Assembly (NCBI GenBank): GCA_001067655.1
Contig: JUNU01000116.1
Coordinates: 1 to 6,243 of the forward strand
Reading direction: 5' to 3'
DNA: 6,243 bases
Source: Neisseria lactamica
Lineage (GTDB): Bacteria; Pseudomonadota; Gammaproteobacteria; Burkholderiales; Neisseriaceae
Shown: positions 1 to 5,623 of the stretch, in pieces
Layout: each line of letters starts with the position of its first letter
Numbering within the stretch: the stretch's first letter is position 1
Notes under the pieces: generated by a model
Database searches by the model: none
What the model saw: only the letters and a program-made list of their open reading frames with translations
What the model was told of the DNA's origin: nothing
Position numbers and translations under genes: made by a program

Positions 1-54
1 AAACTGCACCTTGTGAGTTGGAGGGGATGTGTCCAACTTTTGGGGTGCAGTTCA
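1..54 (-). mobile_element. Terminus of an IS3-family (IS150-like) insertion sequence, body outside the window to the left
   Basis: Read on the minus strand, the segment starts TGAACTGCACCCC followed by AAAAGTTGGACA. This resembles the terminal inverted repeat of IS3-family elements of the IS150 group, which begin with TG and carry a 'CCCC..AAAGTTGGAC' core. The outer end is placed at 53-54 (CA on the plus strand). The segment can fold back on itself: 2-10 pairs with 44-52 and 16-22 pairs with 32-38, with 5-nt internal loops on both sides. No transposase codon is visible, because the element would continue left of position 1. The family call rests on remembered IS ends, not on a database match, and a solo remnant is possible. 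Confidence 0.55.
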
Positions 55-70
55 AAAGAGGAGGGCGGTT

Positions 71-82
71 TTCAGACGACCT
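71..82 (-). other. DNA uptake sequence (AG-muc dialect), solitary
   Basis: TTCAGACGACCT is an exact complement of the 12-mer AGGTCGTCTGAA and is followed by a T-run (82-86). In this genome such sites usually form the right arm of a hairpin terminator. Here there is no matching left arm close by, only the IS-like end at 1-54. It may be the surviving half of a terminator that was disrupted. Confidence 0.85.
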
Positions 83-198
83 TTTTGAGTGGGGCGGAGG
101 GCTTGTTGTCAGATTTAAAATCTTGGGAATACGCATATTTTATGCCGCTGCGGCAGGTTTTCAATTAAGCCGCGCCAAATTCCGTTAATTTCCATTAA
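83..198. other. Gene-free spacer with two short palindromes
   Basis: No convincing reading frame is present. Two small hairpins can be drawn: AGATT/AATCT around 111-123, and TGCCG-CTG-CGGCA at 143-155. The second is followed by GGTTTTC and could be a weak terminator. The stretch lies between oppositely oriented DUS at 71-82 and 199-210. They could pair only across a loop of about 116 nt, so they are not an ordinary terminator hairpin. Confidence 0.5.
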
Positions 199-210
199 AG
201 GTCGTCTGAA
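199..210 (+). other. DNA uptake sequence (AG-muc dialect)
   Basis: Exact AGGTCGTCTGAA, lying just upstream of the promoter of the DUF808 gene. It is bound by the type IV pilus minor pilin ComP during transformation in Neisseria (established for the genus). Confidence 0.9.
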
Positions 211-214
211 AGCC

Positions 215-242
215 TTCGGTGTCATACTTTCTCGGTTATAAT
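215..242 (+). promoter_or_regulatory. Probable sigma-70 promoter of the DUF808 gene
   Basis: A perfect TATAAT -10 box lies at 237-242. The best -35 at proper distance is weak (TTCGGT, 215-220, 16-nt spacer). Transcription would start near 249, giving a leader of about 34 nt before the ATG at 283. The call rests mainly on the -10 box and its position. Confidence 0.55.
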
Positions 243-282
243 AGCCGGCTTCTTCAATCTGACCCTTTTTCGGAAATATATC

Positions 283-1149
283 ATGGCATTTGCCTCGCTT
301 TTCACCCTTTTGGACGATATTACCGCTGTCTTGGACGACGTTGCCCTGATGACCAAAATGGCCGCCAAGAAAACGGCGGGCGTGGTCGGCGATGATTTGG
401 CGCTCAATGCGAATCAGGTTACCGGCGTGTCGGCGGAACGCGAGCTGCCGATTATTTGGGCGGTGGCGAAAGGTTCTTTGGTGAACAAGCTGATTTTGGT
501 GCCGCTGGCTTTGCTGCTGTCTGCCTTTTTGCCGAAGCTGATTACGCCTTTATTGATGTTAGGCGGGATTTATTTGTGTTTCGAGGGCGTGGAAAAGCTG
601 CTGCATAAGTTTCTACACCGCCACGAAGCGCATGAAGACGAGGAGGCTGCCGCCGAAACGCTGGACGAAAAAACCAAGATTAAAGGCGCGATTCGTACGG
701 ATTTCATCCTGTCTGCCGAGATCATTATTATTGCTTTGGGCGTGGTTGAAAAATACGATCTGATGACCCGTTCGCTGGTGATGACGGCAATCGGCATCGG
801 TATGACCGCTTTTGTGTACGGTTTGGTCGGCGTTATCGTCAAACTCGACGACTTCGGTATGCTGCTGATGCGTCAAAAAAGCACGGGCATCCAAACGGTC
901 GGACGGGGCTTGATTGCCTTTATGCCTTGGTTCATGCGCGGTTTGAGCGTGGTGGGTACGCTTGCCATGTTCCTTGTCGGCGGCGGTTTGATTACCCACA
1001 ACTTGGGCTTTTTGCATGATTTCTTACACGCGCAACATTGGGACAGCGGCTTGATGGAACATGTCGCCAACCTTGCCGTCGGGCTGATTGCCGGCGCCGT
1101 CGCCTGCGCTGTTGCGCTGCCATTGATGAAGCTGTTTCAAAAACACTAA
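283..1149 (+). CDS. DUF808 (YedI-family) inner membrane protein
   Basis: The 288-residue protein has the recognisable DUF808/YedI N-terminus: MAFASLFTLLDD, then LDDVALMTK, AAKKTAGVVGDDLALNA and RELPIIWAVAKGS. The family is widespread in Proteobacteria and its biochemical role is not established. Hydrophobic segments at about 68-86, 87-101, 140-157, 165-187, 220-240 and 262-283 indicate a multi-pass inner membrane protein. A loop at 108-122 is rich in His and acidic residues (HKFLHRHEAHEDEE), which might bind metal, but that is only inference. The first 65 residues are conserved and soluble-looking. The start follows a weak GGAAA site 8 nt upstream and matches the family N-terminus. The gene stands alone: its own promoter precedes it and a DUS hairpin follows 11 nt after the stop. 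Nothing indicates a direct functional link to lnt. The length matches what is usual for the family (around 300), so it appears intact. Confidence 0.9.
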   Translation: MAFASLFTLLDDITAVLDDVALMTKMAAKKTAGVVGDDLALNANQVTGVSAERELPIIWAVAKGSLVNKLILVPLALLLSAFLPKLITPLLMLGGIYLCFEGVEKLLHKFLHRHEAHEDEEAAAETLDEKTKIKGAIRTDFILSAEIIIIALGVVEKYDLMTRSLVMTAIGIGMTAFVYGLVGVIVKLDDFGMLLMRQKSTGIQTVGRGLIAFMPWFMRGLSVVGTLAMFLVGGGLITHNLGFLHDFLHAQHWDSGLMEHVANLAVGLIAGAVACAVALPLMKLFQKH

Positions 1150-1160
1150 ACAACCGATAC

Positions 1161-1208
1161 GTCGTCTGAAAATGGTTCAACTTTGTTGAAGCTGTATTTT
1201 CAGACGAC
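1161..1208 (+). terminator. DUS hairpin terminator with a nested inner hairpin, between the DUF808 gene and lnt
   Basis: The left arm GTCGTCTGAAAAT (1161-1173) pairs perfectly over 13 bp with ATTTTCAGACGAC (1196-1208). Inside the loop a second hairpin forms from TTCAAC (1176-1181) and GTTGAA (1185-1190). The sequence after it is pyrimidine-rich (CTCTTATTTTCTTTT) rather than a clean T-run. The right arm includes a full 12-mer DUS (1199-1210). The left one has one mismatch (ACGTCGTCTGAA, 1159-1170). The lnt start codon follows only 22 nt after the stem. Confidence 0.8.
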
Positions 1209-1230
1209 CTCTTATTTTCTTTTCTCTGCA

Positions 1231-2772
1231 ATGAACATTTTCCGCAAACTCGAACAATATTGGCAGCATCCTGTGCTGTACTGGCCGTTGGTGATCCTGA
1301 TTGCCGCCGCCACGCCGTTGACTTTCGCGCCGTATTACCATTTTTGGCTGATGCCCCTGCTGTTTGGCGCGCTGATCCGACTGATTGAACTGCGTCCGCG
1401 CTTCGCTGTTTCCACCGCCTATCTGTTTGGGCTGATTGCTTATACGACACAGTTTTATTGGATACATACCGCGCTGCACGATGTTTCCGGCTTGCCTAAT
1501 TTATACGCGATTCCGCTGACTTTTCTGCTGCCTGCGTTTCTAGCGCTGTATCCTGCCGCCTGTTTTTGGTTGTGGAAGAAATTTCATCTGCCGCGTTGGG
1601 TTAAGGTCGGCATCGTTTTGCCGATTTTGTGGACTCTGGCGGAATTTGCCCGTGAACGCCTGTTGACCGGCTTCGGCTGGGGCGCGCTCGGCTATTCGCA
1701 AATCGTCAAAGAAAGCCCGCTTGCCGGCTTTGCACCTTTGGGCGGTATTCATCTGGTGACGCTGGCGACGGCATTTGTCAGCGCGTGGCTGGTGTTGCTG
1801 ATCGACAATACGGGTCGTCTGAAACAGCGCCTGCTGCCGATGTGCATGATTGTCATGTTGTGTACCGTCGGCTATATCGCCCAGCAAACCGACTTTACCA
1901 AACCCGACGGCAGCACCAGTACCGTCGCGCTCGTGCAGGGCAATATTGAGCAGAGCCTGAAATGGGACGAAGAACAAGTTGTCCCCACGATTCAGAAATA
2001 CTACGGTCAAATCAGCAAAACATCCGCCGACATCGTTATCCTGCCGGAAACCGCTCTGCCTGTAATGCGTCAGGATTTGCCGGAAAATATCCTGACCCAG
2101 TTTGCCGAGCAGGCGCGCACGAACGGCAGCGCGTTGGCTGTCGGTATCGGTCAATACACTGCCGACGGCAGCGGATACGAAAACGCCGTAATCAATTTGA
2201 GCGACTACGATGATATTTCAGACGACCTCCCGTATTACGCCAAGAATCATCTGGTCCCCTTTGGCGAATATAAACCGCTGCCTTTTTTGACCGAACCGCT
2301 GTATAAGCTGATGAATATGCCGCTTGCCGACTTCCGTCGCGGCGGGGTAGCACAAGCTCCCTTAACCATGAAAGGTCAAAAAGTCGCCTTCAATATCTGC
2401 TATGAAGACGGCTTTGGCGACGAACTCATTGCTACCGCCAAAAACGCTACGCTGCTTGCCAACGTCAGCAATATGGCGTGGTATGGCGATTCCAACGCGA
2501 TGTATCAACAGCTCCAGCAATCCCAAGCCCGCGCGATGGAGCTTGGACGCTATATGGTCCGTGCCACCAATACCGGTGCAACCGCCATTATTTCTCCCAA
2601 AGGCAGCATCATCGCCGAGAGCGAACCCAATACCGATGCCGTCTTGGAAGGGCATGTCAAAGGCTATGTCGGCGAAACCCCTTATATGAAGGCAGGCGGT
2701 TCGCTGTGGCTGATCGGGGTATTGTCGATTATTGCCATCGCGCTGTTTTTAATCAGGAAACAAGCAGATTGA
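1231..2772 (+). CDS. lnt: Apolipoprotein N-acyltransferase
   Basis: Lnt is an inner membrane enzyme that adds the third acyl chain, taken from a phospholipid, to the N-terminal diacylglyceryl-cysteine of lipoproteins. This is the last step of lipoprotein maturation before Lol sorting. The 513-residue protein has several membrane segments in residues 15-215, including the conserved LLTGFGWGALGYSQ stretch near 144-157. A periplasmic nitrilase-like (CN hydrolase) domain spans about 230-480, and a final membrane helix lies near 492-508. The catalytic triad of the family is visible: E273 in LPETALP, K338 in YYAKNHLVPFGEY, and C390 in FNICYED, equivalent to E267/K335/C387 of E. coli. The ATG at 1231 is preferred over a TTG at 1183, because that TTG lies inside the terminator hairpin and would add 16 atypical residues. 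No Shine-Dalgarno motif precedes the ATG. Two DUS-like sequences lie in frame within the gene. Confidence 0.96.
   Translation: MNIFRKLEQYWQHPVLYWPLVILIAAATPLTFAPYYHFWLMPLLFGALIRLIELRPRFAVSTAYLFGLIAYTTQFYWIHTALHDVSGLPNLYAIPLTFLLPAFLALYPAACFWLWKKFHLPRWVKVGIVLPILWTLAEFARERLLTGFGWGALGYSQIVKESPLAGFAPLGGIHLVTLATAFVSAWLVLLIDNTGRLKQRLLPMCMIVMLCTVGYIAQQTDFTKPDGSTSTVALVQGNIEQSLKWDEEQVVPTIQKYYGQISKTSADIVILPETALPVMRQDLPENILTQFAEQARTNGSALAVGIGQYTADGSGYENAVINLSDYDDISDDLPYYAKNHLVPFGEYKPLPFLTEPLYKLMNMPLADFRRGGVAQAPLTMKGQKVAFNICYEDGFGDELIATAKNATLLANVSNMAWYGDSNAMYQQLQQSQARAMELGRYMVRATNTGATAIISPKGSIIAESEPNTDAVLEGHVKGYVGETPYMKAGGSLWLIGVLSIIAIALFLIRKQAD
1812..1823 (+). other. Near-match DNA uptake sequence inside lnt
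   Basis: GGGTCGTCTGAA differs from the dialect consensus only at the first base. It is read in frame as part of TGRLKQ, in the cytoplasmic-looking segment between two membrane helices of Lnt. Confidence 0.7.
2217..2228 (-). other. DNA uptake sequence inside lnt
   Basis: Exact TTCAGACGACCT, encoding the ISDDL region of the Lnt nitrilase domain just before the catalytic lysine motif. An exact intragenic copy is less common than intergenic pairs. Confidence 0.88.
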
Positions 2773-2798
2773 GTTTGAAAAAGCGGTCTTTTTATAAT
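2769..2798 (+). promoter_or_regulatory. Candidate distal promoter of rpoH, overlapping the lnt stop codon
   Basis: TTGAGT (2769-2774) and a perfect TATAAT (2793-2798) are separated by 18 nt. The -35 overlaps the lnt TGA. A start near 2805 would give rpoH a leader of about 240 nt. The same stretch also contains a weak A/T hairpin (AAAAAGCGG near 2778 with CCGTTTTT near 2801), which could instead end lnt transcripts. Confidence 0.45.
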
Positions 2799-2821
2799 GC
2801 CGTTTTTCTTGAAATTTATTA

Positions 2822-2850
2822 TTTACATACAAGAATGTTTGTAATATACT
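2822..2850 (+). promoter_or_regulatory. Candidate main sigma-70 promoter of rpoH
   Basis: TTTACA (2822-2827) and TATACT (2845-2850) are separated by exactly 17 nt, each with one mismatch to consensus. Transcription would start near 2857, leaving a leader of about 190 nt before the rpoH ATG. A long leader fits what I recall for gonococcal rpoH. Confidence 0.6.
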
Positions 2851-2856
2851 GAACTT

Positions 2857-3045
2857 ATTCCCAGTAAACCAGTCAAATTTTCAAAATCAATCGAATTTTA
2901 TAAAAGATAAAAATTCACCTATCAAACAGTCTTTTACAGAAAAAGGCATTTGACAGCATACGATAGGGCAACAGGCAGTGATATACTGCACGGCAAACAA
3001 CAAGTAAACAACAGTCTCTGCATCATATAAAGGAAAGCACCTCTT
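2857..3045 (+). promoter_or_regulatory. Long A/T-rich 5' leader of rpoH
   Basis: No small reading frame stands out. Short hairpins can be drawn: GAATTTT/AAAATTC (2893-2899 with 2910-2916), CTTTT/AAAAG (2931-2935 with 2941-2945), and GCAGT/ACTGC (2975-2979 with 2985-2989). The last overlaps TGATATACT (2979-2987), which also resembles an extended -10 element of a third promoter. The ribosome site AAGGAAAG ends about 9 nt before the ATG. Published work on N. gonorrhoeae, as I recall it, found that deleting an unusually long rpoH leader raised transcription, so a regulatory role is plausible. The structures here are hand-drawn and unscored. Confidence 0.5.
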
Positions 3046-3909
3046 ATGAACAACGCCTTTGCATTACCCGTCATTCACAGCGGCAACGGCAGCCTTGAGC
3101 AATACATTCACACTGTTAACAGCATTCCTATGTTGACGCCCGAAGAAGAAAGCCAACTCGCGGAGCGTCAGCAAAAAGGCGACCTTAACGCCGCCAAACA
3201 ACTCATTCTTTCCCATTTGCGTGTCGTCGTCTCCATCGCACGAGGCTACGACGGCTATGGCCTGAACCAAGCCGACCTGATTCAAGAAGGCAACATCGGA
3301 CTGATGAAAGCGGTCAAACGCTACGAGCCCAGCCGTGGCGCACGCCTGTTTTCATTCGCCGTACACTGGATTAAGGCCGAAATCCACGAGTTTATCCTGC
3401 GCAACTGGCGACTGGTGCGCGTAGCGACCACCAAACCGCAACGCAAACTGTTCTTCAATCTGCGCAGCATGCGTAAAAACCTGAATGCCTTGTCTCCGAA
3501 AGAAGCGCAAGACATCGCCGACGATTTGGGCGTCAAATTGTCCGAAGTCATGGAAATGGAACAACGCATGACCGGACACGACATCGCCATTATGGCGGAC
3601 AACAACGATGACGAAGACAGCTTCGCCCCCATCGACTGGCTTGCCGACCACGATGCCGAACCCAGCCGCCAACTGTCCAAACAAGCCCATTACGCCCTGC
3701 AAACCGAAGGTCTGCAAAACGCATTGGCGCAACTGGACGACCGCAGCCGTCGCATCGTAGAAAGCCGCTGGCTGCAAGACGATGGCGGATTGACTCTGCA
3801 CGAGCTGGCAGCCGAATACGGCGTATCTGCCGAGCGCATCCGCCAAATCGAAGCCAAAGCCATGCAAAAACTGCGCGGTTTCCTCGCGGAAGAAGCGGAA
3901 GCGGTTTAA
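3046..3909 (+). CDS. rpoH: RNA polymerase heat-shock sigma factor sigma-32
   Basis: RpoH directs RNA polymerase to heat-shock promoters such as those of dnaK and grpE. The 287-residue protein is of normal length. Region 1.2/2.1 covers about 15-75. Region 2.2 (DLIQEGNIGLMKAVKRYEP) is at 77-95. The -10-recognising region 2.4 (SFAVHWIKAEIHEFILRNW) is at 103-121. The RpoH-specific box QRKLFFNLR is at 132-140 and separates it from RpoD and RpoS types. The region 4.2 helix-turn-helix (LTLHELAAEYGVSAERIRQIEAKA) is near 249-272. The start is supported by AAGGA about 11 nt upstream and by the family N-terminus. It is transcribed alone from promoters downstream of the lnt coding region and ends at a strong DUS hairpin. 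In gonococci the response is reported to be controlled mainly through RpoH activity rather than amount. Confidence 0.97.
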   Translation: MNNAFALPVIHSGNGSLEQYIHTVNSIPMLTPEEESQLAERQQKGDLNAAKQLILSHLRVVVSIARGYDGYGLNQADLIQEGNIGLMKAVKRYEPSRGARLFSFAVHWIKAEIHEFILRNWRLVRVATTKPQRKLFFNLRSMRKNLNALSPKEAQDIADDLGVKLSEVMEMEQRMTGHDIAIMADNNDDEDSFAPIDWLADHDAEPSRQLSKQAHYALQTEGLQNALAQLDDRSRRIVESRWLQDDGGLTLHELAAEYGVSAERIRQIEAKAMQKLRGFLAEEAEAV

Positions 3910-3929
3910 AAAAACAGTTCAGTAGAAGG

Positions 3930-3976
3930 AAAAAGGTCGTCTGAAACCCGAAATATTGGTTTCAGACGACCTTTTT
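3930..3976. terminator. Bidirectional DUS hairpin terminator between rpoH and the cytochrome gene
   Basis: AAAAAGGTCGTCTGAAACC (3930-3948) pairs perfectly over 19 bp with 3958-3976, with a 9-nt loop. T-runs follow on both strands: TTTTTT on the plus strand, and the complement of the leading A-run on the minus strand. It contains two exact 12-mer DUS (3934-3945 and 3961-3972). It serves two convergent genes. Confidence 0.95.
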
Positions 3977-3988
3977 TGTATAAATGCC

Positions 3989-4390
3989 TTATTTTTTCGC
4001 TTTAGCCTGTTTGGCGTCTTTTTCGGTAATGGTACCGCCGCCGTTGTTAAACGCATTCATGATATAGGTGGCAACGGCAGCGAGATCGGTATCGTTGATG
4101 GCGGTCGCCGGCATAAAGCCGTTGTAAGGTTTACCGTTGACTTTGATGGGGCCGTTGATGCCTTTGGTCATGCTTTGCAGCAATACCTGCGGTTTTTTCA
4201 TAATATAGTCCGATTGGTAAAGAGGGGGAAACATGGTTCCCCTGCCTTCCCCTTTTTTACCGTGGCAGGCGGCGCAGTTGCTTTCATAAATCTTTTGGCC
4301 TTGCGTCATTTGGGCAGCATCGGCGGCAAAGGAGCTGTGGACGGACAGGGTAAAAATTACAGCCGCCAATATTTTTTTTGTTGTGGTCAT
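3989..4390 (-). CDS. cccA: Periplasmic mono-heme c-type cytochrome, probably cytochrome c2
   Basis: A 133-residue precursor with a Sec signal peptide: basic MTTTKK, a hydrophobic core, then SFAA near 20-23, with cleavage after about 22 or 23. The mature class I cytochrome has one CAACH heme site (C39, C42, H43). M93 in YNGFMPA is the likely second iron ligand. The tail is Lys-rich (KDAKQAKAKK). Such proteins carry electrons between membrane complexes in the periplasm. In Neisseria the small soluble c2 (cccA) is reported to help direct electrons toward denitrification. The symbol is inferred from size, architecture and, from memory, the position beside hemH, so another small cytochrome cannot be excluded. 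AAAGGA sits 6 nt before the ATG. The gene follows hemH on the same strand, but a terminator lies between them. Confidence 0.85.
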   Translation of the reverse strand: MTTTKKILAAVIFTLSVHSSFAADAAQMTQGQKIYESNCAACHGKKGEGRGTMFPPLYQSDYIMKKPQVLLQSMTKGINGPIKVNGKPYNGFMPATAINDTDLAAVATYIMNAFNNGGGTITEKDAKQAKAKK

Positions 4391-4436
4391 GATGTGTCCT
4401 TTTTATCGGTATGGTCTGTTTATTGATAATACAATA

Positions 4437-4471
4437 AAGGTCGTCTGAAAACAGATTTTTCAGACGACCTT
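4437..4471 (-). terminator. DUS hairpin terminator after hemH, just upstream of the cytochrome gene
   Basis: AAGGTCGTCTGAAAA (4437-4451) pairs perfectly over 15 bp with TTTTCAGACGACCTT (4457-4471), with a 5-nt loop. On the minus strand it is followed by TTTATTGTATT, a fair U-tract. It contains two exact DUS (4438-4449, 4459-4470). Because it ends hemH transcription, the cytochrome gene needs its own promoter in the roughly 45 nt between stem and start codon, or relies on read-through. I see only a weak -10-like TATTAT there. Confidence 0.9.
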
Positions 4472-4519
4472 AGACTTAAATCAAATGTAACGCGTTCATT
4501 GGAAACATGATGTATCCGA

Positions 4520-5530
4520 TCATTGCCAACCTTGCAGATTGTTTTTGACCAGTTCGGTCAAAGCCTGAATCCATGCGGGGTGGTCGTTCAAGCAGGGGAT
4601 GTAGCGGTATTCTTTGCCTCCGGCTGCGTGAAATTGCTCGCGTCCCATGATGGCAATCTCTTCCATGGTTTCCAAACAATCTGCCATAAAGCCCGGACAG
4701 AATACGTCTAATTTGCTGATGCCTTGTTTGGGTAGTTGGTCAAACAGGGCTTGTGTGCTGGGCGTTACCCATTTTGCTTTGCCAAATTGGCTTTGGAAGG
4801 AAACGATGTATTCTTGCTCGTTTAAGTTGAGCGCTTGGGCAAGAAGTTTTGCGGTGTGGCGGCATTCGTCGGGATAAGGGTCGCCGTCATCGTAATTTTT
4901 TTGCGGAATGCCGTGAAAGCTCAACATGAGTTTCTCGCCACGCCCGTGTTCTTTCCAATAGGCTTCAATCTGTTGCTTCATAGCATCGATGTAGCCTGCG
5001 TCGTCGTAGAAACGGGAAACGGTACGCAGGCTCATTTGGTTGCGCTGCTTCAGCAGTTGCTGGAACACTTTGTCTAAGGCAGCGCCGGTGCTGGAGGCGG
5101 CATATTGCGGATACAAAGGAATAATCAGCAATCTGCCTACGCCTTGGGCTTTCATTTCGGCAAGGACGGTTTCTACACTCGGGTTGCCATAGGTCATGGC
5201 ATAGCGGACGATGGTGTCGGGCGTGGCTTGCGCGAGGGCGTCTGTTTGGCGTTGGGTATAGACGGCAAGCGGGGAGCCTTGTTCAAACCAGATTTTGGCG
5301 TAAGCGTGTGCGCTTTTCTTGGGACGCAGCGTCAGTACCAAACCATGCAAAATCGGCTGCCAAATGAGTTTGGGCAGTTCGACGACGCGTTGGTCCGATA
5401 AAAATTCTCGAAGATACGGTTTGACGGCGGCTGCAGTCGGGGCATTGGGCGTGCCGAGATTGAGGAGGAGGACGCCTACACGGTTTTGCTGGGTGTAAGA
5501 CAGGGAGGGCTCGATGTGGAAAAGCGGCAT
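4520..5530 (-). CDS. hemH: Ferrochelatase (protoheme ferro-lyase)
   Basis: HemH inserts Fe2+ into protoporphyrin IX, the last step of protoheme synthesis, at the cytoplasmic face of the inner membrane. The 336-residue protein is of normal bacterial length. The N-terminal GVLLLNLGTPNAP motif (19-33) is typical. The catalytic LSFHGIP motif has H206. YDDGDPYPDEC follows at 213-223, then FQSQFGKAKWVTPST (245-259). The conserved acidic helix CPGFMADCLETMEEI (278-292) includes E287, the likely partner of the catalytic histidine. No C-terminal [2Fe-2S] cysteine cluster is apparent. The start is supported by AAAAGG 6 nt before the ATG. The minus-strand neighbour downstream is a heme protein, a sensible functional pairing though not a shared transcript. 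It diverges from the zinc-independent ribosomal protein operon. Confidence 0.97.
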   Translation of the reverse strand: MPLFHIEPSLSYTQQNRVGVLLLNLGTPNAPTAAAVKPYLREFLSDQRVVELPKLIWQPILHGLVLTLRPKKSAHAYAKIWFEQGSPLAVYTQRQTDALAQATPDTIVRYAMTYGNPSVETVLAEMKAQGVGRLLIIPLYPQYAASSTGAALDKVFQQLLKQRNQMSLRTVSRFYDDAGYIDAMKQQIEAYWKEHGRGEKLMLSFHGIPQKNYDDGDPYPDECRHTAKLLAQALNLNEQEYIVSFQSQFGKAKWVTPSTQALFDQLPKQGISKLDVFCPGFMADCLETMEEIAIMGREQFHAAGGKEYRYIPCLNDHPAWIQALTELVKNNLQGWQ

Positions 5531-5561
5531 AATGTGCCTTTTGATTGGGGTGGAAGCCTGT

Positions 5562-5590
5562 ATTGTAACAATGTGAAGGTCGTCTGAATA
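5562..5590 (-). promoter_or_regulatory. Candidate promoter of hemH
   Basis: On the minus strand, TACAAT (5567-5562) is one base from consensus. A weak TATTCA -35 (5590-5585) lies 17 nt upstream. The -35 would fall inside the DUS hairpin. The predicted start near 5555 leaves a leader of about 25 nt. No other good candidate was seen between the hairpin and the ATG. Confidence 0.35.
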
Positions 5591-5614
5591 CGGTTTGCGT
5601 TTTCAGACGACCTT
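5576..5614. terminator. DUS hairpin between the divergent genes hemH and rpmE2
   Basis: AAGGTCGTCTGAA (5576-5588) pairs perfectly over 13 bp with TTCAGACGACCTT (5602-5614). A small inner stem ACG/CGT (5590-5592 with 5598-5600) also forms. The plus strand continues with TTTTTT (5613-5618), the form of a rho-independent terminator. Two exact DUS are included. No gene is transcribed into it from either side, so its role is uptake, insulation, or ending antisense transcripts from the hemH region. Confidence 0.85.
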
Positions 5615-5623
5615 TTTTCGGGG

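Noticed and set aside
71..210. DUS at 71-82 and 199-210 as one terminator hairpin
   Set aside because: The loop would be about 116 nt, and no transcript end is expected just before a promoter that needs the same sequence.
1183..1230. TTG start giving a 16-residue N-terminal extension of Lnt
   Set aside because: It lies inside the inner terminator hairpin, has no ribosome site, and the added residues are only the translation of the DUS stem.
2950..2955. Consensus TTGACA upstream of rpoH as a -35 box
   Set aside because: The nearest good -10 (TATACT, 2982-2987) is 26 nt away, and nothing -10-like lies at 16-18 nt.
3956..4426. Plus-strand open frame of 156 codons
   Set aside because: It is antisense to the cytochrome gene with its CAACH motif and signal peptide, starts in the terminator, and resembles no known protein.
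4423..4434. FNR-like palindrome TTGATAATACAA upstream of the cytochrome gene
   Set aside because: FNR sites have TTGAT-N4-ATCAA over 14 nt. This one is two bases short and one half is degenerate.
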